Below, in pieces: positions 35,636 to 44,436 of a DNA stretch of 64,000 nucleotides. Every line of letters begins with the position of its first letter. The stretch's first letter is position 1. A model generated the notes under the pieces. That model had not been told where the DNA came from. It saw only the letters and a list, made by a program, of their open reading frames with translations, and did not search any database. Location: NCBI RefSeq assembly GCF_000282635.1, contig NZ_AKIW01000166.1:30850-94849 (forward strand). Direction: 5' to 3'. A program made the translations under genes and the position numbers. This DNA is from Variovorax sp. CF313 (lineage in GTDB: Bacteria > Pseudomonadota > Gammaproteobacteria > Burkholderiales > Burkholderiaceae_C).

Positions 35636-36421
35636 ATGCCGCAGCTCCGAAATTTTTTCGCTTTCATGCCCATCATGGACCCTCGACTCGAGCAGACCGA
35701 CAAATCGTTTTGGCACGGATTCACCAACTTTTACGACACGCATTTGCCGCACAGGATCGAAGGAAAGATCCTCGAATTCGGCGTGTTCAAGGGAAATTCG
35801 ATACGGTGGTTGCTGGCAAAATTCCCCGACGCCGTCATTCACGGCGCGGACATTCTTCCGGCCCAGCCAGAGTGGCCTTTAGATTCTCGTGTCACTTATC
35901 ACGAGGTCGATCAAGAGGAAGAAGAGCAAGTGAAGAGCTTGCTCGAAAAGATCGGGCAAGGCCTTCGACTGTTGATCGAGGACGGTTCTCATTTTCCGCG
36001 GCACCAATCGCGGTGCCTGAGGCTGGGTCTCGGTGCCTTGGAGCCGGGGGGGACCTATGTCCTCGAGGACATTCAAACCAGTCATCCCGCTCACAGCCAA
36101 TATGCCGATGAGTTCGGCAGTGCCGTGGAGCAGACTTCGCTCTCCGTCCTGCTTGCCTTTGAGCACTTGAAGCGGCGAGGCGAAGCCTTATCGCCGTCCC
36201 GGCTGGCCATGTTGGGACGAGGATCGCATTTCACGGCCAGCGATATTGAAAAGCTGTTCGCGCAGATCACGTCGATTGACGTCTACAAGCGCGCGACGTT
36301 GCCATCGAAGTGCTGGAAGTGCGGCTCTTCAAATTTCGACTACCACTCATACCGCTGTGAGTGCGGCGTCGATCTTATGAACGAGGCGGACAGCATGACT
36401 GTGGTCATAAAGAAGGCTTGA
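35636..36421 (+). CDS. SAM-dependent methyltransferase (class I) with C-terminal zinc-ribbon-like tail
   Basis: A 261-aa protein. The SAM-binding loop is ILEFGVFKGNS (residues 45-55), then GADILP after the second strand, and IEDGSHF and YVLEDIQ at motifs II-III, as in sugar O-methyltransferases of the macrocin/TylF or cephalosporin-hydroxylase type. The C-terminus has four cysteines in pairs (C226-x2-C229 and C241-x-C243) that could hold zinc, unusual for the family. The ATG at 35636 is preceded by GGGGG. It probably methylates a sugar of the surface glycan, possibly as a chain terminator. Acceptor unknown. Confidence 0.75.
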   Translation: MPQLRNFFAFMPIMDPRLEQTDKSFWHGFTNFYDTHLPHRIEGKILEFGVFKGNSIRWLLAKFPDAVIHGADILPAQPEWPLDSRVTYHEVDQEEEEQVKSLLEKIGQGLRLLIEDGSHFPRHQSRCLRLGLGALEPGGTYVLEDIQTSHPAHSQYADEFGSAVEQTSLSVLLAFEHLKRRGEALSPSRLAMLGRGSHFTASDIEKLFAQITSIDVYKRATLPSKCWKCGSSNFDYHSYRCECGVDLMNEADSMTVVIKKA

Positions 36422-36467
36422 CTGCTGCTGCTCGGTGTGAAGGAGGCCTGCTGAGAAGTAGGGCGCC

Positions 36468-37889
36468 TTATGCTTTGAGCGCAGTGGTCGCCTTGATCTC
36501 CGATAAAACGAATCGGCAAGCTTCATCCACTGAGACAATGGTGTAGTTCTCGTGTTTGAGTGCGTCAGCGAGGGAGCCGCGTGCATTGCTCGCTTCGTCC
36601 TCGATCAGCTCGGCGGGAAGGTAGGAAGGGGGCGGGCTTCCCTCGGTCTGTGCCGCGACAGAGAGGGCGGGCTTCGACCGCGTCACCCGCGTATTGGCGT
36701 GCGCGACGCCCGGCACGCAGGTGAACCATCCGATCTTGTGTTGCACAGTGCCGTGGTGGCAAACGTAGAAGTCGCAGGTTCGCGCCAACGCCAAGGCCTC
36801 AGACAAAGGACGCCCCGCGGTCTGATAGATCTTTGAATTCCGTTGCGCGAGGCGCTTAATCACCTTTGCCGCCACGTCTGCATCAGCGGCCGCAATGGCG
36901 TGGTTGGAAGTGTCGCCCAGTTCAACCAAACGGTAATCGTCTTCGGACAGCGAATGCCCATCGAGCACGATATCGCAACCCGGATACTCATCGATCAAAG
37001 AGTTCGCCAGCTCGGTGAGAAACTGCACTTGATTGGTGATGGTGCGGTTGCGTGTGCGAATACTCAGCCAGAAGCGGCCGGCTGGGTTGCGCCGGACGGC
37101 GGCTTCGGGGAGGTTGACTGTGCGCTCGAGGTACTTGAATACACGAGCTTTGGCGCCTTCCGTGACCAGCATTCCGGCGAGCTGCACGAATAGGATGTCA
37201 CGACAGTTCAATTGCTGAACTCGAGATGAGTGCACATACCTGATCTTCCAGTTCGGGCAGTCGTCGAACAATTCCGCCAGCGGGCCGAGCGGCTCCTGCA
37301 TCACCACCACATTCGTTCTCTCTAACGTGAACTCAGGCTCGTCTGCGATCAGCCGGTCCAATGCGCCAAGCTGATTCCAGATGTGATGTGCGAAGCTTGC
37401 GTCGCCTGTCACTAGAGACGGCGTCGGACCACTGATCCGGTCCATATCGAGCGGCAGACTGTTGAAGATCGACATGGCTTTACGAACGTGGGCCTCGGTC
37501 ACACCCCAGGCTTCATGCCCAAGGTTTATCAGGATCGCCCTCTGAGGAAGGTAGATGCCTTGAATTGGCGCACCCTCCCCGAGGGAGCCGGCGAACAGCC
37601 AGAAGTTCAGTGCAGACCCGAAGCCATAGGCGATGGTCTTGTCTTCCAGCAGCACGGACTGCGTAGCCTGCACCGGTTCGTTGTCCCAGACAGAGCGAAC
37701 GACAAAACGGCCTTTCCGCAGCAAGTCTCGCTGGTACCAGCGACCGATGCACTCGCTGTGCTCGGCCTGCTTTTCCTCAAGATCGTCTATCAGGTGAGCT
37801 AAAAAAGGGACGCCCAGGGCGGCCATTTCGTGGGAGTCCCTGCGAGATGGCGCGGCCTGGATGACGCGGAGTGCATCGCTGTTCATCAT
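36468..37889 (-). CDS. Unrecognised protein, possible GT-B-type glycosyltransferase
   Basis: A 473-aa protein on the minus strand, convergent with the methyltransferase gene. The C-terminal half has alternating strands and helices, with RFWLSIRTRNRT, GCDIVLDGHSLSEDDY and CDFYVCHHGTVQHKIGWF. The last resembles the donor-site end of GT-B enzymes where a His-Gly segment faces the nucleotide sugar. The N-terminal part has GDASFAHHIWNQLGALDRL, reminiscent of GT61-like proteins (where HNY/HW..N segments occur). No membrane spans. The ATG at 37889 is chosen; a possible upstream start at 37976 adds a cysteine-rich, unlikely N-terminus. Function is not assigned. Confidence 0.55.
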   Translation of the reverse strand: MMNSDALRVIQAAPSRRDSHEMAALGVPFLAHLIDDLEEKQAEHSECIGRWYQRDLLRKGRFVVRSVWDNEPVQATQSVLLEDKTIAYGFGSALNFWLFAGSLGEGAPIQGIYLPQRAILINLGHEAWGVTEAHVRKAMSIFNSLPLDMDRISGPTPSLVTGDASFAHHIWNQLGALDRLIADEPEFTLERTNVVVMQEPLGPLAELFDDCPNWKIRYVHSSRVQQLNCRDILFVQLAGMLVTEGAKARVFKYLERTVNLPEAAVRRNPAGRFWLSIRTRNRTITNQVQFLTELANSLIDEYPGCDIVLDGHSLSEDDYRLVELGDTSNHAIAAADADVAAKVIKRLAQRNSKIYQTAGRPLSEALALARTCDFYVCHHGTVQHKIGWFTCVPGVAHANTRVTRSKPALSVAAQTEGSPPPSYLPAELIEDEASNARGSLADALKHENYTIVSVDEACRFVLSEIKATTALKA

Positions 37890-37998
37890 CGGCAGAAGGA
37901 TACCCTGCTCACATTGCTCAGCGTTCGCGCGGGGATCCTCTCGCTGCGGGCGACGATCCTGCAAGCAGTGCAACAAACCGCCGGCGGGCCTTCCGTTT

Positions 37999-38880
37999 CT
38001 AGGTCTTGAGCACGCTGACTGCGGCGGCGGTTAGCATGCGCTCCAGCGTGTCTTCAAGGCGTGGTATCTCGAGTGTGGCGCCATGGCGCTCCAGCAGCGC
38101 GTCGAGCTTGGCCGGGTTGCCGCAGAGCCTGTGCACCTCGTTCGCCCTCACGAAGGCCGGGTTGACCTCGATGCGCGGAGTGTGGGCTGTCATGCGCATG
38201 AATGTATCGAGCACGTGGCGAAGCGTGTGGGGGCGTCCGGTGCAGATGTTGTAGCTTTCGCCCGGCTCTCCATGAGCAAGGAGCAGAAGGTAGGCGTCGC
38301 ACAGCATCCGCACGTCGTTGAACTCGCGTTCCACGTCGAGATTTCCGAGCTCGATGGCCGGGGCACGCTGCGCGAAGTGAAATGCGAGCTTGGGAATCAG
38401 GAAACTCGGGCTCTGCCCGGGGCCTGTGTAGTTGAAAGGCCGCGCGGTTACCAGGTCGAGGCGGCCTTCATAGGTACGCGCCATGTACTCCATGGCGAGC
38501 TTGCTCATGGCGTAATGGTTGATCGGCGCGGGCGGCTGGGGCTCGCTGATCGGCGACTGTGCCGTGTTTCCGTAGATGTTTGCACTGCTGGCCAGAAGCA
38601 CGCGCTGGGGCCGCGCAGGCAACTTGGCGAGCGAGTCGAGCAGGTTCGTGGTGCCCACCACGTTGACGGCATAAAACGCCTTTTCGTCTGCATGCCCGAC
38701 GAAGCTGATCGCCGCCAGGTGAACCACCGCATCGGGTGATGCCTCGAGCACCTCTTGGCGAAGCGCGTCGCTGTCCGTCAGATCGGATTGCAGCGCAATG
38801 ACCGAGTTTCCCTCGGCCAACGCGCGTTCGGTGAAATGCCGACCTGTGAAACCCTCGGCACCGGTTAGCAGGATCCTCAA
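37999..38880 (-). CDS. rmd: GDP-6-deoxy-D-mannose reductase-like epimerase/reductase
   Basis: A 293-aa extended SDR. The cofactor loop is MRILLTGAEGFTGRHF. VVHLAAISFVG, SSANIYG and the catalytic HYAMSKLAMEYMA segment match Rmd, which reduces GDP-4-keto-6-deoxymannose to GDP-D-rhamnose. TARPFNYTGPGQSPSFLIPKL is a further Rmd/Gmd-like block. It begins at a TTG (38880) that overlaps the gmd stop (TTGA), so it is coupled to gmd; no ATG lies near. A GDP-fucose synthase or UDP-sugar epimerase is less likely, given length and motifs. A GDP-D-rhamnose donor suggests a D-rhamnan segment in the glycan. Confidence 0.82.
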   Translation of the reverse strand: MRILLTGAEGFTGRHFTERALAEGNSVIALQSDLTDSDALRQEVLEASPDAVVHLAAISFVGHADEKAFYAVNVVGTTNLLDSLAKLPARPQRVLLASSANIYGNTAQSPISEPQPPAPINHYAMSKLAMEYMARTYEGRLDLVTARPFNYTGPGQSPSFLIPKLAFHFAQRAPAIELGNLDVEREFNDVRMLCDAYLLLLAHGEPGESYNICTGRPHTLRHVLDTFMRMTAHTPRIEVNPAFVRANEVHRLCGNPAKLDALLERHGATLEIPRLEDTLERMLTAAAVSVLKT

Positions 38881-39914
38881 AACGAGAAGCCCTGGCGATT
38901 GCGCCGCAGGTCTGCCTCGACCATCATCTGGCAAAGTTCCTCGAGCGTGGTCTTCGGCTCCCAGCCGAGTTTGGCCTTGGCCTTGGCTGGATTCCCGATC
39001 AGCAGTTCGACTTCCGCGGGTCGATAGAACTTCGGGTTGATGCGCATGACGGTCTTTCCGGTGGCCGTGTCCACGGCCGACTCGCCTTCGCCGCTGCCCT
39101 TGAAATCCACTGCGATGCCCGCGCCCTTGAACGCCATGTGCACGAAGTCTCGGACGGTTTCGGTGCGGTTGGTTGCCAGCACGTACGTATCGGGCGTGTC
39201 GATCTGGAGCATGCGCCACATGCCCTCGACATATTCCTTCGCAAAGCCCCAATCGCGCTTGGCGTCGAGGTTTCCGAGTTCAAGGACGTCGAGCTTGCCA
39301 AGCTTGATCTTGGCAACGCTGTCCGTGATCTTGCGGGTCACGAACTCGCGCCCGCGCAAGGGGCTCTCGTGATTGAACAGGATGCCGCTGCAGCCGAAGA
39401 TGTCATAGCTCTCGCGGTAATTGATGGTCATCCAGTGGGCATAGAGCTTGGCAACGCCGTAGGGACTGCGCGGATAGAAGGGTGTGTCTTCCACCTGCGG
39501 AATGGCCTGAACCTTGCCGAACATCTCGGAGGTGGACGCTTGATAGAAGCGAATCTTCGGGTTGACGAGGCGGATGGCCTCAAGCAGGTGCAGGGCGCCC
39601 ACGCCCGTGATCTGCGCAGTCGCCGCAGGCTGGTTGAAGCTCACGCCAACGAAACTCTGGGCCGCAAGGTTGTAGACCTCGACCGGCTCCGCTTGGCGGA
39701 TCAACTCGATCGAGCTTCCCAGGTCGGTCAGGTCGTACTCAACCAGATGCAGGTCAGGGTTGGTTTGAATGCCCAGTTCCTCGATGCGCCAGAAGTTGAC
39801 TGAGCTGGTGCGCCGATAGGTGCCATAGACGACGTATCCCTTGGCGAGCAGCAACTCGGCCAGATAGGCGCCGTCCTGGCCAGTGATGCCCGTTACAACG
39901 GCATGTTTCTTCAT
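38877..39914 (-). CDS. gmd: GDP-mannose 4,6-dehydratase
   Basis: A 345-aa enzyme converting GDP-D-mannose to GDP-4-keto-6-deoxy-D-mannose. Signatures include VVTGITGQDGAYLAELLL (NADP loop), GTYRRTSSVNFWRI, YNLAAQSFVGVSF, ASTSEMFGKV, YGVAKLYAHWMT (Tyr-Lys), and NHESPLRGREFVTRKI, all hallmark Gmd blocks. Length is near the usual 345-370. GDP-mannose would come from the manC product in the same locus. The gene is the first of gmd-rmd, headed by a leader with two strong hairpins. Confidence 0.96.
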   Translation of the reverse strand: MKKHAVVTGITGQDGAYLAELLLAKGYVVYGTYRRTSSVNFWRIEELGIQTNPDLHLVEYDLTDLGSSIELIRQAEPVEVYNLAAQSFVGVSFNQPAATAQITGVGALHLLEAIRLVNPKIRFYQASTSEMFGKVQAIPQVEDTPFYPRSPYGVAKLYAHWMTINYRESYDIFGCSGILFNHESPLRGREFVTRKITDSVAKIKLGKLDVLELGNLDAKRDWGFAKEYVEGMWRMLQIDTPDTYVLATNRTETVRDFVHMAFKGAGIAVDFKGSGEGESAVDTATGKTVMRINPKFYRPAEVELLIGNPAKAKAKLGWEPKTTLEELCQMMVEADLRRNRQGFSF

Positions 39915-40314
39915 GAGAACCTTCTCTGTATTGTCTAAAGAGCGCGTGACGCGGTGGCTTCTGCCATTCGTGGTGAGACACTGCGAATGGAGAAGCCGTC
40001 GAGCCCCGATTTTGCCAAATCGGGGAGTCCTGATTCAGAGCATATTTGGTTACGTAACTTGCCGGCGGATGGGTATACGGGGGTTACAGCAATCAACGGC
40101 AGGTTTTCGCCTCGCTGCAGGTCGGGGGAAGCACGTGCAGGGCCCGAAACTGCAACACCGATCCGGATTACGTGGCTGAAAGCCAACAGTCAACGGGGAT
40201 AATAAATGTGAAGAGCGCGGACATATGCACCAAGCGTTGTGCCCCGACGCGGGGAGCAAGGACCTGCATCGAACGGGGTGGGCCCGCCAAATGCTCCAGA
40301 TATACAAAGCAAGT
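39915..40314. other. Divergent leader region between gmd and the giant glycosyltransferase
   Basis: About 400 bases without a gene. It contains a long stem-loop at 39957-39996 and a perfect 9-bp stem at 40004-40025 (listed separately). A palindrome GTTACGTAAC lies near 40051-40062. On the plus strand GATAAT about 10 bases into the 40196-40206 stretch could be a -10 box for the gene at 40315. In-frame starts at 40225 and 40291 upstream of 40315 are possible, but the added residues look non-coding. The region is AT-richer than its neighbours, as expected of a promoter area. Confidence 0.45.
39957..40025 (-). promoter_or_regulatory. Pair of stable stem-loops in the gmd leader
   Basis: First stem: GCTTCT-G-CCATTCG (39957-39970) pairs with CGAATGGAGAAGC (39984-39996), 13 pairs with one bulged base, around a 13-base loop. 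Second stem: CCCCGATTT (40004-40012) pairs perfectly with AAATCGGGG (40017-40025), with a four-base loop. They lie 40-110 bases upstream of gmd and would be at the 5' end of its mRNA. Neither is followed by a U-run in either direction, so an intrinsic terminator is unlikely. Confidence 0.4.
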
Positions 40315-43300
40315 ATGAGTGACACAACACGAGACGCAGAAAAACTCGCCGAAGCCGAGCGGCAGATCGCCGCACTTAACTTGCGGTTGGAGTTGCAGGA
40401 GCGACTCGTACTAAGCAGCGACGCCTCCGTTGAGGCGCAGATCGAATCGGCAAATCAGCGCGCCGCGCTCGCGCTGCAGCAGCATAACGAGCTGCTCCGA
40501 TCGATGTCCTGGCGCCTGACGGCCCCGCTGCGGAGAGTGTCGGCTGCGATTCCCCCCTCCTGGCGTGGATATCTGCGGCGCGCGGCAAAAGCTACATGGT
40601 GGGTCGCGACGCCGTGGCACATGTCTCAGCGGCTGCAGTTTCTCAAGGATCGTCGTCAAACGGATGAGGCGAATGCGTTTCGTGTTGTGCCCGCCGCCGG
40701 CGCCGACGTTGGCTGTGACAGCCAAAGCGCCTATCGTCAATGGATCGCTGAGAACGAATCTCGCTCGGCGGCGTTGGTGGGAGGGGCCGCGAACCCGCGG
40801 TTGAGTTTTTTGCTTTGTGCAAGTGATGCGCAGCTCGAAATGCTGAGCAAGACGGTGCAATCGATCCGCGGGCAAAACTTGCTCCAGTGGCAACTCGTCG
40901 TGGCGAACACGGGTGATCATGCTGCTGACACGGTTGATGAGTTCCTTCGCGCGTTGCAGAGCAAAGAGCCACGTGTCGTCGCGGTATCCGCTTACGGCAA
41001 GAGTCGCGCCGAAGCGCTGGCCGCCTGCCTTTCACGCGCCGATGGCGATTTCATTGCGGTGCTGGATGTCGGCGATGTTGTTGCACCGGGCACTGCAATC
41101 GAAATTGCGAATGCGCTCGTCAACGAACCCGCAAGCGATATTCTTTATGGCGACGAGGACGAACTGTCGGCTGAGGGCGGCCGAACTCGGCCTTACTTCA
41201 AGCCGAGCTGGTCGCCAGAACTACTCTATGTCTTCAACTATTTTGGTCGCCTGACGCTGTTGCGGCGGCAGCTCGTCGAAGCCGCGGGCGGCATCGACCC
41301 CGAAGCGGGGGACGGTTTCGAATGGGACCTGAATCTGCGCGCGAGCGACATCGCGCAAACCATCACCCGCATTCCCAAAGTGCTGTGCCATCGTGCGGCC
41401 GGCGGCCATCGAGACCGGCCGGATGCCGATTCGACGGAGGCCACGGCGCAGCGCGCGGCACTGCGCAAGTTCTGGGCGCAAAAGGGAATTGACGCTTCCG
41501 TTCAGACGCAATCGGACGGCACCCAGCACGCCACTTGGACGATCAACCAGCCGCCGCTCGTCTCGATCGTGATCCCTTCCAAGAATAAGGACCACCTGCT
41601 GCGCATGTCGGTCGGCGGGTTGCTGCGAGGAACGGCATACGCGAACAAGGAAATCATTATTGTGGACACCGGCTCTACCGAGCCGGAAACGCTGGCGTAT
41701 TACGCCGAGCTCGCATCGGAGCCGAGCGTTCGCGTCGTCCATTTCAACAAGACCTTCAACTATTCTGCGGCGTGCAACTACGGCGCTGCGTTCTCGCAAG
41801 GCGAGATCCTGCTGTTCCTGAACAACGACATCGAGGTCACCTCTCCCGACTGGCTGCACGAAATGGTGCGCGTCGCGATGCGCCCGGGCGTCGGAGTGGT
41901 CGGTGCCAAGCTGGTGTTTCCCTCGGGCGAACTGCAGCATGGCGGCGTGGGCGTCGGCATTCACCTGTGTGGCCTGATGTATCGCAGCGCCGAGGGGCGC
42001 GGCTGGGGCCTGTTCGGCTCGCCGGACCATGCCCGCAACTGGCTCGCGATCATGGGCGCATGTCAGATGGTGCGGCGCGATGCCTTCGAACGCGTCGGCG
42101 GTTTCGACGAGTCGTACCTGATCGCAATGAGCGACGTCGCACTCTGCCTGAATATCTGGCGCGCCGGCTACCGGACTGCCTATGTACCGCAGGCCCGTCT
42201 CGTGCATCATGAAGGCGCGACGCGAGGCAACAGCAACCCCGGCGTCGATATGTCCCGGGTGGCTGACGACATTCGTACGCTGGGTATCGACGACGACCCT
42301 TATCTTCATCCCGAGTTGGATGCGAACTACGCAATTCCGGCCCTTCGAGTCGGCACGGCGCCGACGGTCCGCGAGAAGCTCAAGGTCAGTCTTCGCGAAT
42401 TCGGCTCGCCGAGGCCGCAGGTGCAGACTCTTGATCTGTCGAATGACGGCGCATGCCTGGCCGTTGCCATGCTGCCGCGCGAGAGCGTGATCTGGGCGCC
42501 TCAGCCTGCGCATGGCGTGCGCGACGTCTGGTCTGCGGCCAGGTGGTGCCTGGATCTCTTGCGTACGCGCGCTGATGTCCGCCTGCGCTTCCCCGTTGCG
42601 CTGTCCGAAGGTCCCAATGGTGCGTTCTGCCGTTGGCTTGAAGCCGAAGGTGCAAATCGTTTTGGGCTCGACGGGGACGCGCTCGCCTCGATCCGAATGC
42701 TGTGGTCGGAAGATCTCGCAGCTCGTGCGCGACAGGTGTTTCTTTTTCATTCGGAAGTCAGGGCCGTGCTACCACACGGCTTGTTGCCCATTGGCAGGCG
42801 CGACCTGTTCTACTGGTTCATGCAGCACGGCCGGCGCGATACGGGCCTGAGGCTGGAGGAAGTCTGGTGGCTGTTTTGGACTGCCGCGGAAACGCCCGAG
42901 GCCGAACTGGTCAGGGCCTACGAATTCACGCCTGACTGGCAAAAGCTCTATCCCGACGGGCTGACGATTTTCGGCCGCCGCGCGTTTGCCTCCTGGTTCT
43001 GCGCAAATTACCGCGTGGCCGAACTGTGGGCCGACCCGGTGCGCTGGCCGGTTGACCTCCCGCCCGCCCGGCAGCTTCGATCGGCTTATCGCGCGCGCGA
43101 ACAATGGCAGCGTGCGCATCCCGAAGCGCTCGACAAGATCGAGGCCGCCAGGGCGCTGATTGAATGGCTCCAGTTGCCCGAATCCATGCAGCCCGAGACG
43201 GTACGGGCATGGTGCGCCGGTCTCGACAAGGAAGGCGTGGCGGCTGAAATGACGATGCTCGGCGTCAACGTCATCGGCCATTTCTCGTATCCGTCGGGTC

Positions 43301-44367
43301 TTCGAGTCTCCGTGGAGGCGCTGGCAAAGGGCTTGAGAGAGGTCGGCGTGCAAACTGCGCTGCGCGACCTTCGAACCGACAAGAAAGACGATCCAGTTCA
43401 CGCACAGTTCCGCGATTTCGAGGATTTCGAAACGACCATCATCCACACACAACCTGAGCCCTTCTTCGACGAGGCCTATAGCCGCAGCGATTTGAACGAG
43501 CACTTGCCGCGCACTTATCGCATCGCCTACTGGTACTGGGAGTTCGACTCAATTCCGGATTCGTGGCTTGATGCAGCTGCGAAGGTCGACGAAGTCTGGA
43601 CGGCCACCGAATTCGTTGCCAAGGGCCTGCGCGAGCGGCTTTCGATTCCTGTGCGGACGATATTCCCTGGCGTTGCGCTCGGTACATATCAGCAGCGAGA
43701 GCGCAAATACTTTGGCCTGAAGGACGGCAGCTTCACATTCCTGTTCACGTTCCACATGATGAGCGTGATGGAGCGCAAAAATCCGCTCGGCCTTATCCAG
43801 GCATTCAAGACGGCGTTCTCTATGCAGGACGATGCGACGCTGGTGCTGAAGACGTCGTTCGGAGACCGTCATCCGGCGCAGTTGCAGGAACTGCGTGCCG
43901 CCGCAGAGGGGCACAACATCGTTGTGATCGATCAGGTCTACAGCCCCGACGAAGTGCTGTCACTGATGGACGCGTGCGACGCTTATGTATCCCTGCATCG
44001 CAGTGAAGGGCTGGGTCTCACGATGGCCGAGGCCATGCTGATGGGCAAGCCGGTCATCGCCACGAACTACTCTGGCAATGTCGACTTCATGGGCGAAGAA
44101 GACAGCCTGTTGGTGCCCTACAAATTGGTGAAACTCGGTCGTCCGATCCCGCCTTACGATGAGAAGCTTGAGTGGGCAGAGCCCTCGACAGAGCACGCCG
44201 CGCAACTCATGCGACGACTCTACGAAGACCGCGAATGGGCGAAGCAAATTGGGGCGCGGGGCAAGGCTCGGGCAGCAATCGACTTGTCGTTGCAAACCGC
44301 CGGCCACAGGGCCGCTGCACGACTCGCCGAGATCCGAGCATCGATTCGGATGATTCCGAGGGGCTGA
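40315..44367 (+). CDS. Giant multidomain glycosyltransferase (coiled coil - degenerate GT2 - GT2 - GT4)
   Basis: A 1350-aa protein. Residues about 1-70 form a charged coiled coil ending SMSWRLTAPLRR. About 165-330 is a GT2 domain whose metal motif is altered (D251-V-G-D254 in place of DHDD). About 415-700 is a complete GT2 domain with VSIVIPSKNKDHLL, VDTGSTEPET, FNYSAACN and N503-N504-D505-I-E-V. A long helical linker (about 720-960) follows. The C-terminal part from about 980 is a GT4 domain with YRIAYWYWEFDSIPDSW, NPLGLIQAFK and HRSEGLGLTMAEAM (E1231, E1239). It likely adds two or more sugars during chain building, held at the membrane through its helical parts. Start codon uncertain (40225, 40291 or 40315). 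Confidence 0.85.
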   Translation: MSDTTRDAEKLAEAERQIAALNLRLELQERLVLSSDASVEAQIESANQRAALALQQHNELLRSMSWRLTAPLRRVSAAIPPSWRGYLRRAAKATWWVATPWHMSQRLQFLKDRRQTDEANAFRVVPAAGADVGCDSQSAYRQWIAENESRSAALVGGAANPRLSFLLCASDAQLEMLSKTVQSIRGQNLLQWQLVVANTGDHAADTVDEFLRALQSKEPRVVAVSAYGKSRAEALAACLSRADGDFIAVLDVGDVVAPGTAIEIANALVNEPASDILYGDEDELSAEGGRTRPYFKPSWSPELLYVFNYFGRLTLLRRQLVEAAGGIDPEAGDGFEWDLNLRASDIAQTITRIPKVLCHRAAGGHRDRPDADSTEATAQRAALRKFWAQKGIDASVQTQSDGTQHATWTINQPPLVSIVIPSKNKDHLLRMSVGGLLRGTAYANKEIIIVDTGSTEPETLAYYAELASEPSVRVVHFNKTFNYSAACNYGAAFSQGEILLFLNNDIEVTSPDWLHEMVRVAMRPGVGVVGAKLVFPSGELQHGGVGVGIHLCGLMYRSAEGRGWGLFGSPDHARNWLAIMGACQMVRRDAFERVGGFDESYLIAMSDVALCLNIWRAGYRTAYVPQARLVHHEGATRGNSNPGVDMSRVADDIRTLGIDDDPYLHPELDANYAIPALRVGTAPTVREKLKVSLREFGSPRPQVQTLDLSNDGACLAVAMLPRESVIWAPQPAHGVRDVWSAARWCLDLLRTRADVRLRFPVALSEGPNGAFCRWLEAEGANRFGLDGDALASIRMLWSEDLAARARQVFLFHSEVRAVLPHGLLPIGRRDLFYWFMQHGRRDTGLRLEEVWWLFWTAAETPEAELVRAYEFTPDWQKLYPDGLTIFGRRAFASWFCANYRVAELWADPVRWPVDLPPARQLRSAYRAREQWQRAHPEALDKIEAARALIEWLQLPESMQPETVRAWCAGLDKEGVAAEMTMLGVNVIGHFSYPSGLRVSVEALAKGLREVGVQTALRDLRTDKKDDPVHAQFRDFEDFETTIIHTQPEPFFDEAYSRSDLNEHLPRTYRIAYWYWEFDSIPDSWLDAAAKVDEVWTATEFVAKGLRERLSIPVRTIFPGVALGTYQQRERKYFGLKDGSFTFLFTFHMMSVMERKNPLGLIQAFKTAFSMQDDATLVLKTSFGDRHPAQLQELRAAAEGHNIVVIDQVYSPDEVLSLMDACDAYVSLHRSEGLGLTMAEAMLMGKPVIATNYSGNVDFMGEEDSLLVPYKLVKLGRPIPPYDEKLEWAEPSTEHAAQLMRRLYEDREWAKQIGARGKARAAIDLSLQTAGHRAAARLAEIRASIRMIPRG

Positions 44368-44385
44368 GCCCGCCGACAACGGGAA

Positions 44386-44422
44386 GGGGACGCGCCCAAG
44401 GCCAGGCGCGTGCGTCCTCCCC
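44386..44422. terminator. Candidate bidirectional terminator stem-loop between convergent genes
   Basis: GGGGACGCGCC (44386-44396) can pair imperfectly with GGCGCG..GTCCTCCCC (44405-44422) in the 69-bp gap between the convergent glycosyltransferase and wzt genes. The stem is GC-rich with a small internal loop. No U-tract was seen, so it may stop transcription only with help from Rho. Confidence 0.35.
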
Positions 44423-44436
44423 TGGACGTCGAGGAA

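Noticed and set aside
40004..40025. The perfect 9-bp stem as an intrinsic terminator
   Set aside because: There is no run of T on either side and it lies between two divergent starts, not after a gene end.
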